From: Pithys albifrons albifrons | Lineage: Eukaryota > Chordata > Aves > Passeriformes > Thamnophilidae | Assembly: GCF_047495875.1 (NCBI RefSeq) | Contig: NC_092485.1 | Coordinates: 6,024,890 to 6,088,889, forward strand | Length of the DNA stretch: 64,000 bases | Direction: 5' to 3' | In this document: in pieces, positions 1-13,000 of the stretch | Position numbering within the stretch: the first letter of the stretch is position 1 | How the letters are laid out: every line of letters begins with the position of its first letter | The notes under the pieces: generated by a model | The model's database searches: none | What the model saw: the letters and a program-made list of their open reading frames with translations, nothing else | Told to the model about the DNA's origin: nothing | Translations under genes and position numbers: made by a program

Positions 1-1211
1 GTGGAATACGCCGTCATTGCCTTCAGCCAGTTCCCCAGGAGTGACTCAGGATGAAACACAGAATTCCCAAACAACCCGGAAATGGGAGAAAAGAACTGGA
101 GTACAAAGTGGGAATGAGGAGTAGGAGGTGTGAGGATGGACACTGGGGGAGGAGCTGAGTTTTGCTGCCATGTGTGTGTTGCCTGTGCATTTTCAGCCCT
201 CTCTCCTGTTAGGGGCCAGTAGAGGTTTTGCCACACTCGTGGCAGATTGTCTCAGAGGTGTGGGCTTATTCCCAGGATACCTTGTACATCTGCTTTTCCA
301 GTTCCATTAAAATGCAGACTCTTGGAGAGGCAGGTGTGGAGGACTGAGCTTTTGAAAAAGAGGAGTGTTTGTCAGGCCATGGCTGGGTTTGGGGTTCCAG
401 CTCTGCCTTGGTACAAACTCTGCCCCACTCCTGAGGATTCAGCTCCTGTGGGCAAACAAACTCATTCCAGTGCTGTAGGAATCAAACCTGAGCCCTGTTG
501 TTGTGCCTGGGTTCATGTCCCATGGAATGGGTTGGGGATGTGGGTGCTGGATTTTAATAAGCAGAACCAACATCTGCACTTCCCTCTCTCTGATGCAAAC
601 ACTTCAAATGTCACATTTGCTGTCTGTATTTAAATGAGTTTACTGGGGCTCAGCTCCATTTCTGCAAAAGAGCAGAAGCTCTGGCAGCTGATTTCCCTGC
701 CCCAAGCTTTGCAGACAGGCCAGAGACCAAGGGGGCCTGGACCACCCCTCATTCCCAGGCCAGTCACATCCAACAGGCTTCTCTTGCCAGGGCTGCAGCA
801 GGGAGGCTGATGAAATTTTTGAGATTTTTCAGAGTTGATGTGAGAGAAAGAAAGAGAAAATGGCTCTGGAAATGGTTCATTCAGCCCAAGATTCCCCTAA
901 CAATTTGCTCTTCAAGCAGCTACACTGGGTCAAGCTGTGGAAGAGTAATAGTAGAAAACAATGGAGTGGAAGAGAGGCATTTTCAAGGAGATTCTCAAAG
1001 AGAATCCAGATTTATGCTCACTGGAGCAAGAACAAAAACTGCAATCAGTCATCTCACAGAGAATTTCTGGTCCCTCTGAGGTACCATTTTCTTAACCACT
1101 AACTCGAGGAGAGAAGAAGAGGCACATTTAAGACTGGACAGACCTGCAGGTTTATCAGCACACCAGTTAAGAAATCAGGGTCTATTCATACTTGCACAGA
1201 AGATCTCCAAG

Positions 1212-1232
1212 TAAATAAATAAATAAATAAAT
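1212..1232. repeat. (TAAA)n microsatellite
   Basis: About five uninterrupted TAAA/AAAT units are seen directly. There is no sign of function. Confidence 0.8.
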
Positions 1233-1649
1233 TTAAACCAGCAACCCACGCCCAGCCTCCCAGTCTGCTGATGCTCTGGGCAGTCCCTGAGTGCTCTGGG
1301 CAGCACTGTGGCACTGGGTGGCTGAGAATCAGTGCCCCCAGCCCCTGATCCTGTGCCCTTTCTGCCAGGCACAGAACACAGCTGGCTGTTGGGCTCATTT
1401 AAAGCACCCCACAGCCTCACCCAGAGCAGGGCCCCTGCCCTCCTGTCTGTGGTTAGTTGTCAAACAGGAATGTTTCATGTGCAGGCTCTTCTACAGCTTC
1501 TTTCTCCTGAAAACCCACAAGATGATGTCCTTGCCCTCCTGCCACCCCTGGGCTGCTGACAGAGTTACCTGCAGATCTCCACGAGAACAACCCTTTCACT
1601 TGGCACTTCCCAGAAATTCCCCCTATGCAGAGCTCCTGTAAGTCATTTG

Positions 1650-1936
1650 CAAGGGCATGGAGTGAGAGGACAAGGGGAATGGCTTCCCACTGCCAGAGGG
1701 CAGGGTTAGGTGGGACACTGGGAAGAAATCCTTTCCTGGGAGGGTGGGCAGGCCCTGGCACAGGTGCCCAGAGCAGCTGTGGCTGCCCCATCCCTGGCAG
1801 TGTGCAAGGCCAGGTTGGACGGGGTTTGGAGCAACCTGGGCTGGTGGAAGGTGGCCCTGCCCATGGCAGGGGGGATACTGGGTGAGCTTTGAGGTCCCTT
1901 CCAACCGACCCATGCTGGCATTCCCTGGTTCTGTGA
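1650..1936 (+). mobile_element. CR1 LINE 3' fragment
   Basis: The sequence follows the typical CR1 3' end: an opening like 'atggagtgagaggacaag', then gaagaaatcc, ggcaggccctggcacagg, gagcaacctgggctggtgg and cccatggcagggg, ending with 'aggtcccttccaac'. It is a 5'-truncated copy in sense orientation. Confidence 0.9.
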
Positions 1937-2245
1937 AGTCCTGCTCCCCTGGGAGCTGAGCTAAGCGGGATGTGCCAGCCCACGCCTTCAGGCCATCACA
2001 TGGTCCCTCTTGGGCTGGCTGAGCCATGGCTGGGACTGGGCAATGCTGATGCCTGAATTTTCAGCCCATGAGAGAAATGCCTGTTCGTGGTGAATTGCTC
2101 AATGTACAGGATGAAAAAGATGCCAAGTTCCTCTGCTTCCGTCAGAGCAAGGAGGGCAAGAGGAGCTGTGCTTGGGCACAGCCTGTGCCACTCTGCTCCA
2201 GGTTCCTGTGCCATCCCCTGCTCTGCCCTGCTCTGCTCTGTTCAC

Positions 2246-4756
2246 ATGGAGAAGCTCCTGCACCTCCTCGTGGTCTCCCTGTCAGGTAAGAAGCACCTGT
2301 GGCTTTGGGTCTCAGGTGACAGGCAAAGGGCTGGGGCAGAGCCTGCTCTCTCCTGCAGGTTCCTTCCCCGAGCTTTCTCCTTTCTCTTTCTTTGCCAAAG
2401 GGCCAGTGGTGATCCCAGTGCTCTCAGCTTTCCTCACAGGGATCCTTTTGAGTCAGAACAGGAAACACTGATGAGAGAAGTCCTGTGTGCCTCTTTGTGA
2501 AATGTGAAATTGCAAAATCCTGTGTGTTTGCATTTGCAGGGCTTTGAATGTAATTTGCATATATGTAAATCACCACAGGGTTCGAGAGAAGGGACATAAA
2601 CCCAGTGAAGGGCACAGCTCTGAAATCTCAGGCACTTGGCTATTTCCAGCTTGGACAGACACATCCCTCTGAAGTGAGAGCCAAGCACAGGACCCAGCTG
2701 GGACTCCCAGCTCGGTCTTCCCTCTCCAGACACTTTGGGGATCCCAGATCCTTTAGCAGAGCAGGGAATGGAACAAACTTGGGCTGTGGGAGCACAGAAA
2801 CCTGTCCCAAAAATCTGAGTGAGTTTGGAAAATGTTCAATATCCTTTTTCCAGTAGCACCCAGGAAGGAAGGAGGAACACAAATAGTTTATGATCTGTCA
2901 GCAGAATTGGTTGAAAAGAGACTGACACAATGTTTTCCACAGGGACACCAGGAAATCTTTAAATTATTCCAATTGAGAGATGTTTTGCAGTGCTGTAGGA
3001 ATTCTAGGGACTGAAGGGGCAGAGCTGCAGGAGAAACAGGAGAGGCAGGTAAAGTGTTTTGGAAGGATTGCACAGGACTGGACTGGGCACACCAGGAAGT
3101 AAATCCTGACTGGAACAACTGAGTGGAGCAGCACATTGGGATAAAGACTTGTAGGTGTTGGATACTTGCAGAGCACAGACCCATTTTGTGTCTTGTTCTA
3201 GTCAAGATGAAAGAACTTCAGATTTTTTAGTTTACAATTCACTTAGAATTGTTGGAATTATTTTAATCAGTTATAAAAGCCTCAGCCAGCACAAAGTCCT
3301 CACAAAAGCCTATTTTTAAGTTTGCTTCGGTTTTATCTTTACTTATGGTCTCACAGAAATATTTGCCTCTGAATTTTTCACTAGAAATAGAGATTTCCAC
3401 AAATACCACACTGCACTTCTCTCTGGAAGTATTAATAGCTCACACTGTCCCCTCTGCCTTTTCCTGTCACAAAGAGGAATGGAAATTAGAAATAAGGAAC
3501 CAAGACAATAAGAAAAAAGCCAAGCTGCCAAAGACCAGCTGTCAACATGGTTAAAATTAGTAAGATATTAAAGGATAGAGTGGAAAAAATCTGCTAAAGC
3601 CCTGTGAGGGATGAAAATGATGTTTAGCATCAGCACAGAAGTGAGGGACAGAGCTGGGGGAGCCCGGGGTCACCCCTGTGCCTCCCTCCTTCCCCCCAGT
3701 GTCCCGTGCTGCAGAGAACGTCACCGTGGTGTCCGGCGTGGAGGGCGGCACCATCGCTGTCAACTGCTCCTACGACCCCCAGCAGGAGTGGTGGAGAGAG
3801 AAGGGCTGGTGCAGGCAGGTGGATGAGACCAAGTGCCAGCACGTGGCGAGTGCCCAGTCCCTCTGGATGCCATTCCCGAGGAGCAGGAAAGGCACCACCT
3901 CCATCCACAACAACGTCCACGCCGGGGTCCTGACGGTCACCATGAGGCAGCTCAGCAAGGAGGATGCTGGGCTGTACCAGTGCAGGACTTACTTCCTGGG
4001 GGACACAAAGAGCCTGAGGAAGGTGCAGGTGGAAGTGCTGACAGGTACGTCCTGGGCTTGAGTTCCACGAGTTCCTACCCAAATTTCATGGGTTCCCGCA
4101 GACCCAGGGCCTCACTTCAGTGAACATCTCCTGTTGTCTTACTCCAAGGAGGTTCTGTGTCTCATTGGCTCTTTTTATTCCTGGTGTGCAGCAGAGGGAT
4201 TTCACTGCTACAGGACATCCAGCATGTCATCCCCTATTGCTGCCCAGGTTGATCTGGCACAGCCCCAGGCCCATCTCACGTTGTCCAGTTGGGGCACTGG
4301 TGCTGGTGACTCCAATGAACATCACCCAGAAATATCTGCAGACTAAACTGTGCTGTTTCCACCAGCAGCTGCCCCAGAGACCCCAGTGCCAGAGGAGCCC
4401 AGAGCTGTCCAGAGCATCTCCAGGTGAGCCTAAAACTCCTTGTGCTGGGATCTCTGGTCTTCGTAGGACTAAGGCAGCAGTACAAGAATTTCTTTAAAGG
4501 TTGAACCCTCCCCTTCATGGTTGTATTTCTGGTTCCCCACAGCTCCCATCTTGACGTGGATTTCACCATTTTCTACATCCTTGCTGGATTCCTGGTTGCC
4601 AAGTTCATGGTGGCTGTGCTGATCTGTGTCATTGGCATCAGCAGGAAGAACAGAGGAAGAGAGCAGAGCCCAGGCCTGAGTGAGCAGCAGGTCCTCCCTG
4701 TCACTGCTGGCCTTGGACACAACGGAATTGGCCCCTCCTGGGAGAGTGTTGCATGA
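2246..4756 (+). CDS. TREM2: TREM2-like activating immunoglobulin receptor
   Basis: Four coding exons join in phase: 2246–2285 (signal peptide, donor gtaag), 3700–4044 (Ig V-set), 4369–4423 (short stalk) and 4543–4756 (transmembrane and tail, TGA). The product is 217 residues; human TREM2 has 230. Residues 1–13 are a hydrophobic leader. The V domain has Cys36, WCRQ at 50–53 (Cys51), Cys59 and the DAGLYQC strand ending at Cys108. NVT at 20 and NCS at 35 are possible N-glycosylation sites. The helix at about 154–179 contains Lys167, the usual TREM feature for pairing with the adaptor DAP12 (TYROBP) in myeloid membranes. The tail has no obvious ITIM. Domain spacing and the LRKV-VEVL strand resemble TREM2 more than other TREMs. 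The position equivalent to human Arg47 is Glu. An avian TREM-A paralogue is the main alternative, so orthology is moderately sure while the family is very likely. Confidence 0.8.
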
Positions 4757-5076
4757 GCTGAGCCAGAGGGAGTCCCTGGAAAAGGAACATCAGGCACTTG
4801 CAGGCACAGCTTTGCCACCTGCTGTAAGAAAAAGGTCACTACCAAACCCAGGTGTGGATGAACCTGTCACTCTGGGATGCAATGTCACCATCTGTCACCT
4901 CTTCTCCTTGGCACCACAGCCCCAGGCAGAGTCACTCCAGACACCATCCCCAATATCATTCCAGCACAAGCTGAACTGAGACCCATCAATGCCATGTCAT
5001 CTCAGGGCAGTGCCAGGGGCAGGTTCTGTCTTTATCAAGAGGCAGAAGAGGCCAGGAAATTATTTTTGCCATATGA

Positions 5077-5082
5077 AATAAA
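5077..5082 (+). terminator. AATAAA polyadenylation signal of the TREM-like gene
   Basis: An AATAAA hexamer lies 321 bases after the TGA stop of the TREM-like gene. It is the first canonical signal downstream, giving a short 3' UTR ending near 5100. Confidence 0.7.
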
Positions 5083-5191
5083 GTGTCTCAAAGGAAATAG
5101 AAGGAAAATAATCAATAATTTACTGGTTACAATGAATGCAATTTTGTAGGATTGTATTAATCAAAACCAAATGGGTTTGGGTCAAAAATAT

Positions 5192-5240
5192 TTCATAGAA
5201 TCTCAGCATGGTTTGGGTTGGAAGGGGCATTAAGGAGTGC
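5192..5240 (-). mobile_element. Short CR1 remnant
   Basis: The string 'catagaatctcagcatggtt' followed by tgggttggaaggggc is the reverse complement of the extreme CR1 3' end. Only about 50 bases remain. Confidence 0.6.
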
Positions 5241-5340
5241 TGAGGTTGGCTCTGCCCCTGTGCTGGAGGACATGGACACTCCACAGGGGTTATTTCTTCT
5301 GCCTTCTCCCTCTGATGAATCAACACTCCAAGTTCTTCAG

Positions 5341-5633
5341 AATTTGTGAGGCTGTTTACAAAAAAAGGGAACTCCCTGTCCCTCATCACTCCCTTTCTGT
5401 GAGAGGCAACACCAGGAAACTCCAGTGTTGCAAAACTGTGTTCCACATTCAAGGTAACTCTGATCAAAGTCTCCTTAAAGCAGGAGGGACTGGAATGATG
5501 AATGAGTTCTCCTGGAAAATGATTAGAGTGCAGCTGAGAAAGCTCCAGCTTAATGACTCAGGAGAACATCAGCTCAGGAGCCCTTTCCAGGGGAGAAACA
5601 ACCCAGGGAACAGCAGCAAGCTGCAAGTTTGGG
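5341..5633 (+). pseudogene. Decayed TREM/CD300-type Ig V-set exon
   Basis: An open frame here encodes Ig-V landmarks: a GNTRKLQC strand (first Cys, near 5400–5425), a VQLRKLQLNDSGEH strand matching the DSG.Y.C signature, and a final KLQVW strand. The exon ends at 5633 with donor gtgagt in phase 1, the same phase as the Ig exon of the intact gene upstream. The Tyr and second Cys of the DSG.Y.C signature are replaced (EHQ), and no WCR motif remains, so the fold is probably lost. No leader, transmembrane exon or clear acceptor in phase was found. The start given is approximate. It looks like the remnant of a second TREM-family gene, although a divergent functional exon cannot be excluded. Confidence 0.55.
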
Positions 5634-6945
5634 GTGAGTTAATCAAAGGATTAATGGCCTTCTAAAAGTCAGCAATTTCTTACCACTTGACAAGAAAGAT
5701 TACAGGTCTGTGTTAAAGAGCTCTCTTTGGAGCCTGGAAATTTCCTGAGACACAGATAATTCCTGAATTTCTTTTTCAAAGCATGTTTTTGATACATACT
5801 AATGAGATAAACAAATTGGAGCCAGCTGGTGTGGGGGACCCTGCCTTGGCTTCCTTGATTAATGAAATCTTGTATTCACATCAGGGGATGGAACAGGCTC
5901 TGAGCAATCCAAATCTTTGCCAGAGAAAAAGTAACCCATTTCTAGCAGGGGAGAGTCCCTAAGGATGGTTTGATGTGGGAAATCACCTGCTCATGGGGGG
6001 GCTTTGCTGGGGTTTTTTTCCAAGAGGAATTTAGGCATTTTGATGCAGATTCTGACCCCACTTCACTTCCCACTAAGAAGGGGGACGTTGCCACAGGTGA
6101 CACCAATAAGGAGCAGAGTTAAAGCCACAGTTCCCACACTCTGCAAGCACAGCAGGATCTGAGAGCAGTGGGACACACACAGAGCCTGCCCCTTCTCCCT
6201 GCAGTTTGTTCCAACCTCGCCAGTCCCAGGAGAAGCTCCAGAAGGTTCCTGCAGATTCAGGAGAACTAAGTGAGGCTTCTGCTGAGGGTGCTCAGTTTTA
6301 CCATGTCCTTGCTTTCTACCTGCTAAAAAAAGCACAAATATGGGCCAGCCAATGCCCCAATGGCTCTGCCTTGGCAGTCCAGCCCGAGACCCACCCCAGC
6401 TAAACCCTCAGACCAGAGACAGTCCCTGATCCAAAGGGACCCCATTAATGACCCTGATCAAAGACAGACCCCAAGAAGGGTTGCTGAGCCTGGGGAGGGG
6501 TCCCTTGCTCACTGGTAGCACTGCAGGAAGGGAATCCAAACTCCTGAGCCTCCCCCAGGCTTGCCAAGTGCCAGAGGAAACACAGCTGGGAGGGATCCTG
6601 GGTCAGTCCTGACCTCACCAAACCAAACCTTGGTGTTTAGAGGCACCAAGGGCGGTATTTGGGTGCTGAACTTTTATCCTGGAAACAGAATTACTTGTAA
6701 AACACACAAAATCCCCTCCCAAATGAACCTCCTCACCTCTGGTGCTGTGGATATGATGGAGCCAGCCTGGTTCTCTCTGCTGCAGCCTCTATGGGTTTCT
6801 CCCACGTGCAGGAACCTCTGGGAAGTTCAGCCTCTGCAGGACCTGTGGAATATGCAACTGTTCTCTTCAGAGGGGACTGAGGGGACACCAGGGGGGCCAA
6901 AGCCCTGCCCTGCCATCACCCACAACATCCAGACACAGCAACAGC
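5634..6945. other. Intergenic stretch between TREM remnant and NFYA 3' end
   Basis: No recognisable gene. A minus-strand open frame at 6063–6335 ends in a hydrophobic stretch (VGTVALTLLLIGV) that could be part of a lost transmembrane exon, but it has no partner exons or convincing splice sites. Confidence 0.4.
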
Positions 6946-9900
6946 TTCCCAGGTTATAAATTTTATTAGCTGGAGAGTGTACACAGTACTTACAATTGCA
7001 TCTATTAAAGACCAAAATACACCTGAAAAAATGCATCATATAAAAAAAATTATAAACTTTTCACTATATACAAACTTTGCCTGACATTACGTCAACCTCA
7101 GGACCCTCCCACGTCCATCCACAAAGAAAAGTTTATTTTTCCCTTCTTTTTAACATGCAGGGCCTTAAACCCATCTAGCATCACTTGAGGACCATTTTTT
7201 CCCAACTCCCACTCCTTGCACTCATATAAATCTGGTTTTTGAGGGGTTTTGCTGCTTCCCTGCTCTGGCTTAATGGGCCATGTTTCTGCCTGAGCCTCTT
7301 TTATCCTCACCCACATTTCCACCCCCTGCTCAAGTGTTTCTGCTCAAGTGCAGCCAATAAACAAAAAGTTCCCATTTAATTACCAGGGAGGTTTGAACTG
7401 GACATGCCTCCAATCCATCAGATTTCCCCCAGAAAAGCAAGCAGATGTTTTTGGTACTGAGGTGGTGCCTCCACTCTCCCCAGGCCAACAGGACGTTGAG
7501 CAGTGAGCACAAAACCCAAACCAAACAAAACCTGAGGCAGCACTCAGGCCCTCACATCACTATTTAATAAAGTATCAACAGTAAGACTTCCCATAACACA
7601 AATCCAGGTCTTCATACACTACAACAGAGCAGAGAACCTACTGGGGCTTATTGGGAAACAAGTTCTACCTGTTTGGGAGAAGCTTATAAATTCTTTTAAA
7701 AAAGTAATTACTCATTAAAAAAACAAAACAAACCAAAAACTATGCCCAAGCAATAATGCTGCTTCCCAAATCTCCAGCTCTCAGAGGGGCTCCCTCAGGA
7801 CAGAGATGAACCATCAGCTGAAAAGCAGAAACATTGTGGGGAGGCTCTTACTCCAGCACTAAAATATTCCACCAACAAAATGTACAGATGCTCTAAAAAT
7901 ATTTACACTAATGCTGCAAACCCAACTAAAGCAGATGTTACTCCCTCAGAGAGCTGCCTGTTCTCAAGTGGGGGAAGGAGCTCCCAGGAAATGCTGTGTG
8001 AGGGTCTCAGGGGCCAGCTGAGCAAAACCAGCACCACCCTGGGCTTGGGCAGGAATTTAAGGCAGGAGCAACCCAAGGCCCAACGATGCCATCAGTGCCA
8101 TGGGGTAAAAATGCCTTTGACATCATTAGAAAAAGATCCTACTGTAAGATTTGGGAGCAAAGCATTGGCTTACTGGCCTAACTTAAGACAGAGCTGAAAG
8201 AAAGAAGATTTATGTGCCTGCCCAGAGCCAAGCCAGCTCCCCCCACAGCTGCAGGTGCCCCCCTGTGCCCGTTTCCCTCCCAGCCTCAGTTCTGTGCCAG
8301 CTGTGGGGAGGGTACCAACCGGGAACCAAGAATTGAGAAAACTGAACTCCTTCAGAACATCCACCTGCAGTTCCTCCTGGCCCTTTCCTGCCTGCACATC
8401 CCTGGGACTTGGCCAGGCATTCCCCTCCTCCAGGACTGCCAGCACACAAAGCAGACTCCAACATTTATCCACGTTTCTGCTCCCTCCTCTTGCATTCCCT
8501 CTTCTCATTCTCTTACATTTAGTACTTTTATCCAATTTTCAAGCTCTGTCTTTTGTATCCACAACTTGCTAATTTGTCCTCCCCTTTGTCTTTAGTCACA
8601 AGTTTCCAGTAACTGAGAGGGGGCAAAAATAACGTGGGGTTTATTTTTCAAGCTGCATTTACTTCCTTTGTCACTTGAAAATGTTCACTGAATTTAACCC
8701 AGTCTCAGCCATCCTTGGCTGCTTTCCTCAAAAAACCCCAAATCCCTCACTCTGCAGCTTCCCCTGCCCAGGTTCTCATTCCCCTGGCAATATTCCCAAT
8801 CCCAAGCTCCACTGCTGTGATCCTGTTTCAACTACAGAACACAAAACCTGGCAGGTCTGGGACTCCAGCAGGCAGAGGACACACAGAGCAGCTTTCCACT
8901 GCTGAGGGTGGGAGGGACAGGCCTGGACTGAGGTGAGATCAGCTGTTAAATACTTTTGGCTTCTGCTCCCACCACCAAATTTCAAAGCAGTAAGAATGGA
9001 GCAGCTTAGAATCTGGAAGGAGCTACAGAATTAAAGATAAATGTGCTTTGTGGAGAGGCTCAGCCTGAAACCAGCTGTAGGTCATGAAAAAGTCCCTTTT
9101 TTAAAACTAAGTACTCCTCTTTTATTAAGTGCCACTTTGTTTTTTACAGGATAATCTACAAAAAGCCTGAAAGGTTCATCAGTATCTGCCTTCATTAACA
9201 GTCCTTCAGGTACCTCAGGACAGGGTGAGCTGCCCCAGCTGCTGCTGAATTGGAACATCCCTCACTCTGCACGAGGAGAGCTGTAGAGTTGATTTAGGCA
9301 CCAAGAAATACCATCATGAAGATGATCAAGTGCCAAGACTCTGAGACTGAGGGTTTGATGCCTTCTGGAGGGACCCTGCACTCCACTGGCAGGTTAGAGA
9401 GATTTAAAATGAAAAATCCTTTGGAAGAGACTCACTTAAAAGTTTAAATCACTTTTATACTCATCATTTTCTTCCAAAGTAACAACTACTGGCAATAAAC
9501 ATACAAAAAGCACCCAGAGACTGCTTTTACTAAAGAAATCCTCCCCACATCACCCTCTACCACCTTAGTTCTTAGAACAGACACACAACACATCAAGTCC
9601 TGCAGTAATCTTGAGTATTTCTATCATTGACTGGATGGCTGAACCTTTCCCAGAGAAGAGCTTGTTGTTTACACATTTACAAAGTGGAATTGAAAAGAAT
9701 CCCCTTCAGTTTCTGCCACGTCCAGAAGTGCAACAACAGGGACCATTCAGGGAAACCAAGTCCAAAGGGGTGAGGAGTGGATGGAATTAAGTCTCTGCTG
9801 GGCAAACACAGTCCTGTGGTGCAGCTGATGAGCACTCAGACTCCAAATTCCCTGTGCTGGATCAGGAAAGTGGCCAAGGAATTCTGCAGGTCTGTTTGGT

Positions 9901-10071
9901 GAGTTAAAACCTCAGCCACGCCCTGACCACGTGGTGTTTGCTCTGTAGGGAAGGACAGGCTGTGACAAGGGGATTGTCCCACTCTGAGACTCGCTGGACA
10001 CACTGGACAGGCAGGACACACTGGCAGGAGGCATGGGAATTCCATCCAGGTGGTTTTCCTGGAAGGAGTGG
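6945..10071 (-). other. NFYA: NFYA 3' untranslated region (inferred)
   Basis: This stretch of about 3.1 kb follows the NFYA stop codon, has no recognisable coding exon on either strand, contains AT-rich blocks typical of vertebrate 3' UTRs and ends at an AATAAA. Its extent is inferred from the polyadenylation hexamer only. Confidence 0.5.
6962..6967 (-). terminator. Likely NFYA polyadenylation signal
   Basis: TTTATT on the plus strand reads AATAAA in the NFYA direction, about 3.1 kb after the NFYA stop. Other AATAAA-like hexamers occur closer to the stop, so alternative shorter 3' UTRs are possible. Confidence 0.55.
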
Positions 10072-13000
10072 TTAGGAGACTCTGATCATCTGTGTCATTG
10101 CTTCTTCGTTGGTCTGAGTTGGATCCTGCAGACATAAAACACATCCAACGTTTTTCCATGAAGCAGAGGGAAGTGACACAACCATCAGGAGGAGACACTC
10201 CTGCCCCAGCCCTGACTCTGACATGTGTCCTGTTTTTCCTGAGTTTCACAGGCAACTGCTGGAGACTGGGATACAAAAATCCTAACAGTTCCCAGGAAAA
10301 TGCTGTTTCTGGTAACCAGGAAAACCTAGTCCTGGTTCAGCATTTGGAAAGGATTTTACTTCAGAACAAGAAATATTCCCTAAAGCCATGGGACTGTTCT
10401 AAAGCACTGATCAACAACACAATCTGCTAATTCTACTCCAGTGAGTCCCTTCCTTTGAAACCTCCCTTGCACTTCTTATGCAAATCAACATGCAGCTAAG
10501 TAAGACTCAGATGTTCCCAATTTTTAATTTCCATCAGATGTAAGATAAGGTGTCTCTTCCTCAAATTCATGTCCTAAAACAACACTCCTGGTACCCAGCC
10601 AGAAAGGCTGTTTTATACACACTGATGTTTGTGTGAGTTTGCCCTAAGAGATACAAAGGAAATACACTTCTATCCCTATTACTGCAGTTAAATTCCTCAA
10701 GGCAAACACAATTCTCTCTACAAGGAGTGAGACAGGAGGTTTTTCCCAATGCCTGAAACATGAATACAAAGGCAGGCAAGGCTCAGCAACCTCCAAAAAA
10801 CCAAAGCAAGCAGTCCAGACACCTGTAAGTGGAAAGTGAAGGGCTGAAAGCTGTCCCAAATCCAGATAAAACCCCACTCACCTGCATGTGAGGGCTGTCC
10901 TTCTCCTTGGGGGAGAAGAAGCGCCCGCCCTCGCCCCGTTTCCGGGCCATGGCGTGGCGGTGCCGCGACTCGTGCAGGTATTTCTGCAGCAGAGGGAAGG
11001 GGGTGAGAGAGCAGCACAACTCCCAGGGCAGGGCTTCCCTATGGAAATTCTACTGCTGGAAAAGGGGGACCTGAGAGAGCAGCACAGTTCCCAGGGCAAG
11101 GCTTCCCTATTGAAATTCTACTCCTGGAAAAGGGGGACCTGAGAGAGCAGCACAATTCCCAGGGCAAGGCTTCCCTATGGAAATTCTACTGCTGGAAAAG
11201 AGGGACCTGAGAGAGCAGCACAATTCCCAGGGCAGGGCTTCCCTATGGAAATTCTACTCCTGGAAAAGGGGGACATAGAGAGAAATCACAATTCCCAGGG
11301 CAGGGCTTCCCTATAGAAATTCTACTGCTGGAAAAGGGGGACCTGAGAGAGCAGCACAATTCCCAGGGCAGGGCTTCCCTAAGGGAAATTCCCAACTGCT
11401 GGAAGGCTGCCCAGTGCCCATCCATGACCCTGCCCCACAGGTAAGGTGTCTGCAGTCAATACCCAGTGGTAACAGCTCCACACACACCTCAGAGCATCCC
11501 AAGGAAGCAGGACTGTCCCCAAGGGACTTCGATAATTTGCAATGATGTAGCTTATTAACAAGAACAAAATTAAGAACAAAATCAAGGAACACCAAGATTC
11601 CAGCCCTCAACTTCCAGCCAGGGTGGGATTCTGTGCCTTTCCCACAGAGCAGCCCTGTATCAGCCCCGAGGTTTCCTCTCACCCTCCTTTCCTTGGGAAT
11701 TTTGCCCTCTGCCTCCAGCTTGGCCCGGGCCTGCCTCCTCTTCAGGATACGGTGGTACTGCTTGGCATTCACGTACAGGGGCTCCTCCTCCAGCATCTCT
11801 GCCCCAGGCAAGGGGATCCTCTGGATGGCTGGCACTGACCCAGCCCCAGGCACCATCTGGAGGGACAAGGGGGGTTTAGTACTCGCAGCTCACAGTACAA
11901 AGTGAACACCAAAAATAACTGAAAAACCAAAACATTACAATGGAAAGGGTTTGGGGTTTGCTCAGATAATGCAGCTACTTAAATTACAAGTACCAATACA
12001 GCTGTTCTCAAACTGCAAATAAGTTTAAACAAATCAATTACTTATCAGTCCTGGGGTTTTTTCTGATAAAAGCAAAATCTCAGTAAATGATTCAACTCCA
12101 TGACCATGTTGCTGCTTCTTGTACAGTTACACAAACAGGACGTGCCAAGTGCTTCCCTTTCTTTTGGGTTATCTTATTTAAATTACATGCTGATTTCAGA
12201 GCATTTCTAAGCCAACAGTGCAGAGCTGCTGACATCTAGTGGGGACCAACAGAATTCCAGACAAAAGGCTCCACACTACAGAGAAACAGGAAAAATCTCT
12301 GTGACCCAGAGACACAAATCTGAAGGGATTCTCAAGAAAATCAGCAGTTGACTCAAACTACTTAAGCCTTAAAGCCATTTCTCCCCGTCCTATCACTCCA
12401 TACCCTTGTGAAAATCCAGGCAGATCTGTAGAGAGACATCTTAAAGCTCAGCCTTCAAAGACATCAGTGGGAAGTTTCAGACCTACCATGACCATTCCCC
12501 CTGAATTGACAACGTTTCCAGCCACTGGCAGTGTCACTGTGACTGTCCCTTGGCCACTGCTGGTGGTGTTGGTGTTGGCTCCTGTCTGGACAATCTGTGC
12601 CCCAGCCAGGCTGGCTGCTGGAATGGTGATCATGCCTGTAACAGGGACTGTAACTTTAAGGAAGTAAAACACAAAAGAAAAAAAAAAAGAAAAACAAAAA
12701 CACGCACACAAAAAGAAGGGAACAACATTAGTCCCACTTCTGTGTTTCACTCATTCATCCTTCCAGAACATGCAGAGATTCAGCAAAGCATGGCAGTAAC
12801 TCAATTCCATCAGAATTCCTGGTTTCTGCATTTGTACCTGCACAGTAACCCCAGTGTGAGGTGAGAGACATGGACCCTTGAGGTGCAGCAGCAAAATTAA
12901 GGGTTTCTATTCTAACAGCCCAAAGACAAGAGCCATTTTTATGGTTCTGGGGAAAGAACCTGGGAGTGAATTCCTGCAGAGCACAAACACCTCCTGGGGC

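Larger units (their letters stand above)
1..2245. other. Non-coding flank upstream of the TREM-like gene
   Basis: No conserved protein is recognisable in either strand here. The open frames are short and lack domain motifs or convincing splice signals. The stretch holds a short TAAA repeat near 1212–1232 and a CR1 fragment at about 1650–1936. The last 100–200 bases probably form the promoter and 5' UTR of the TREM-like gene, but no TATA box or other decisive element is evident. Confidence 0.5.
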
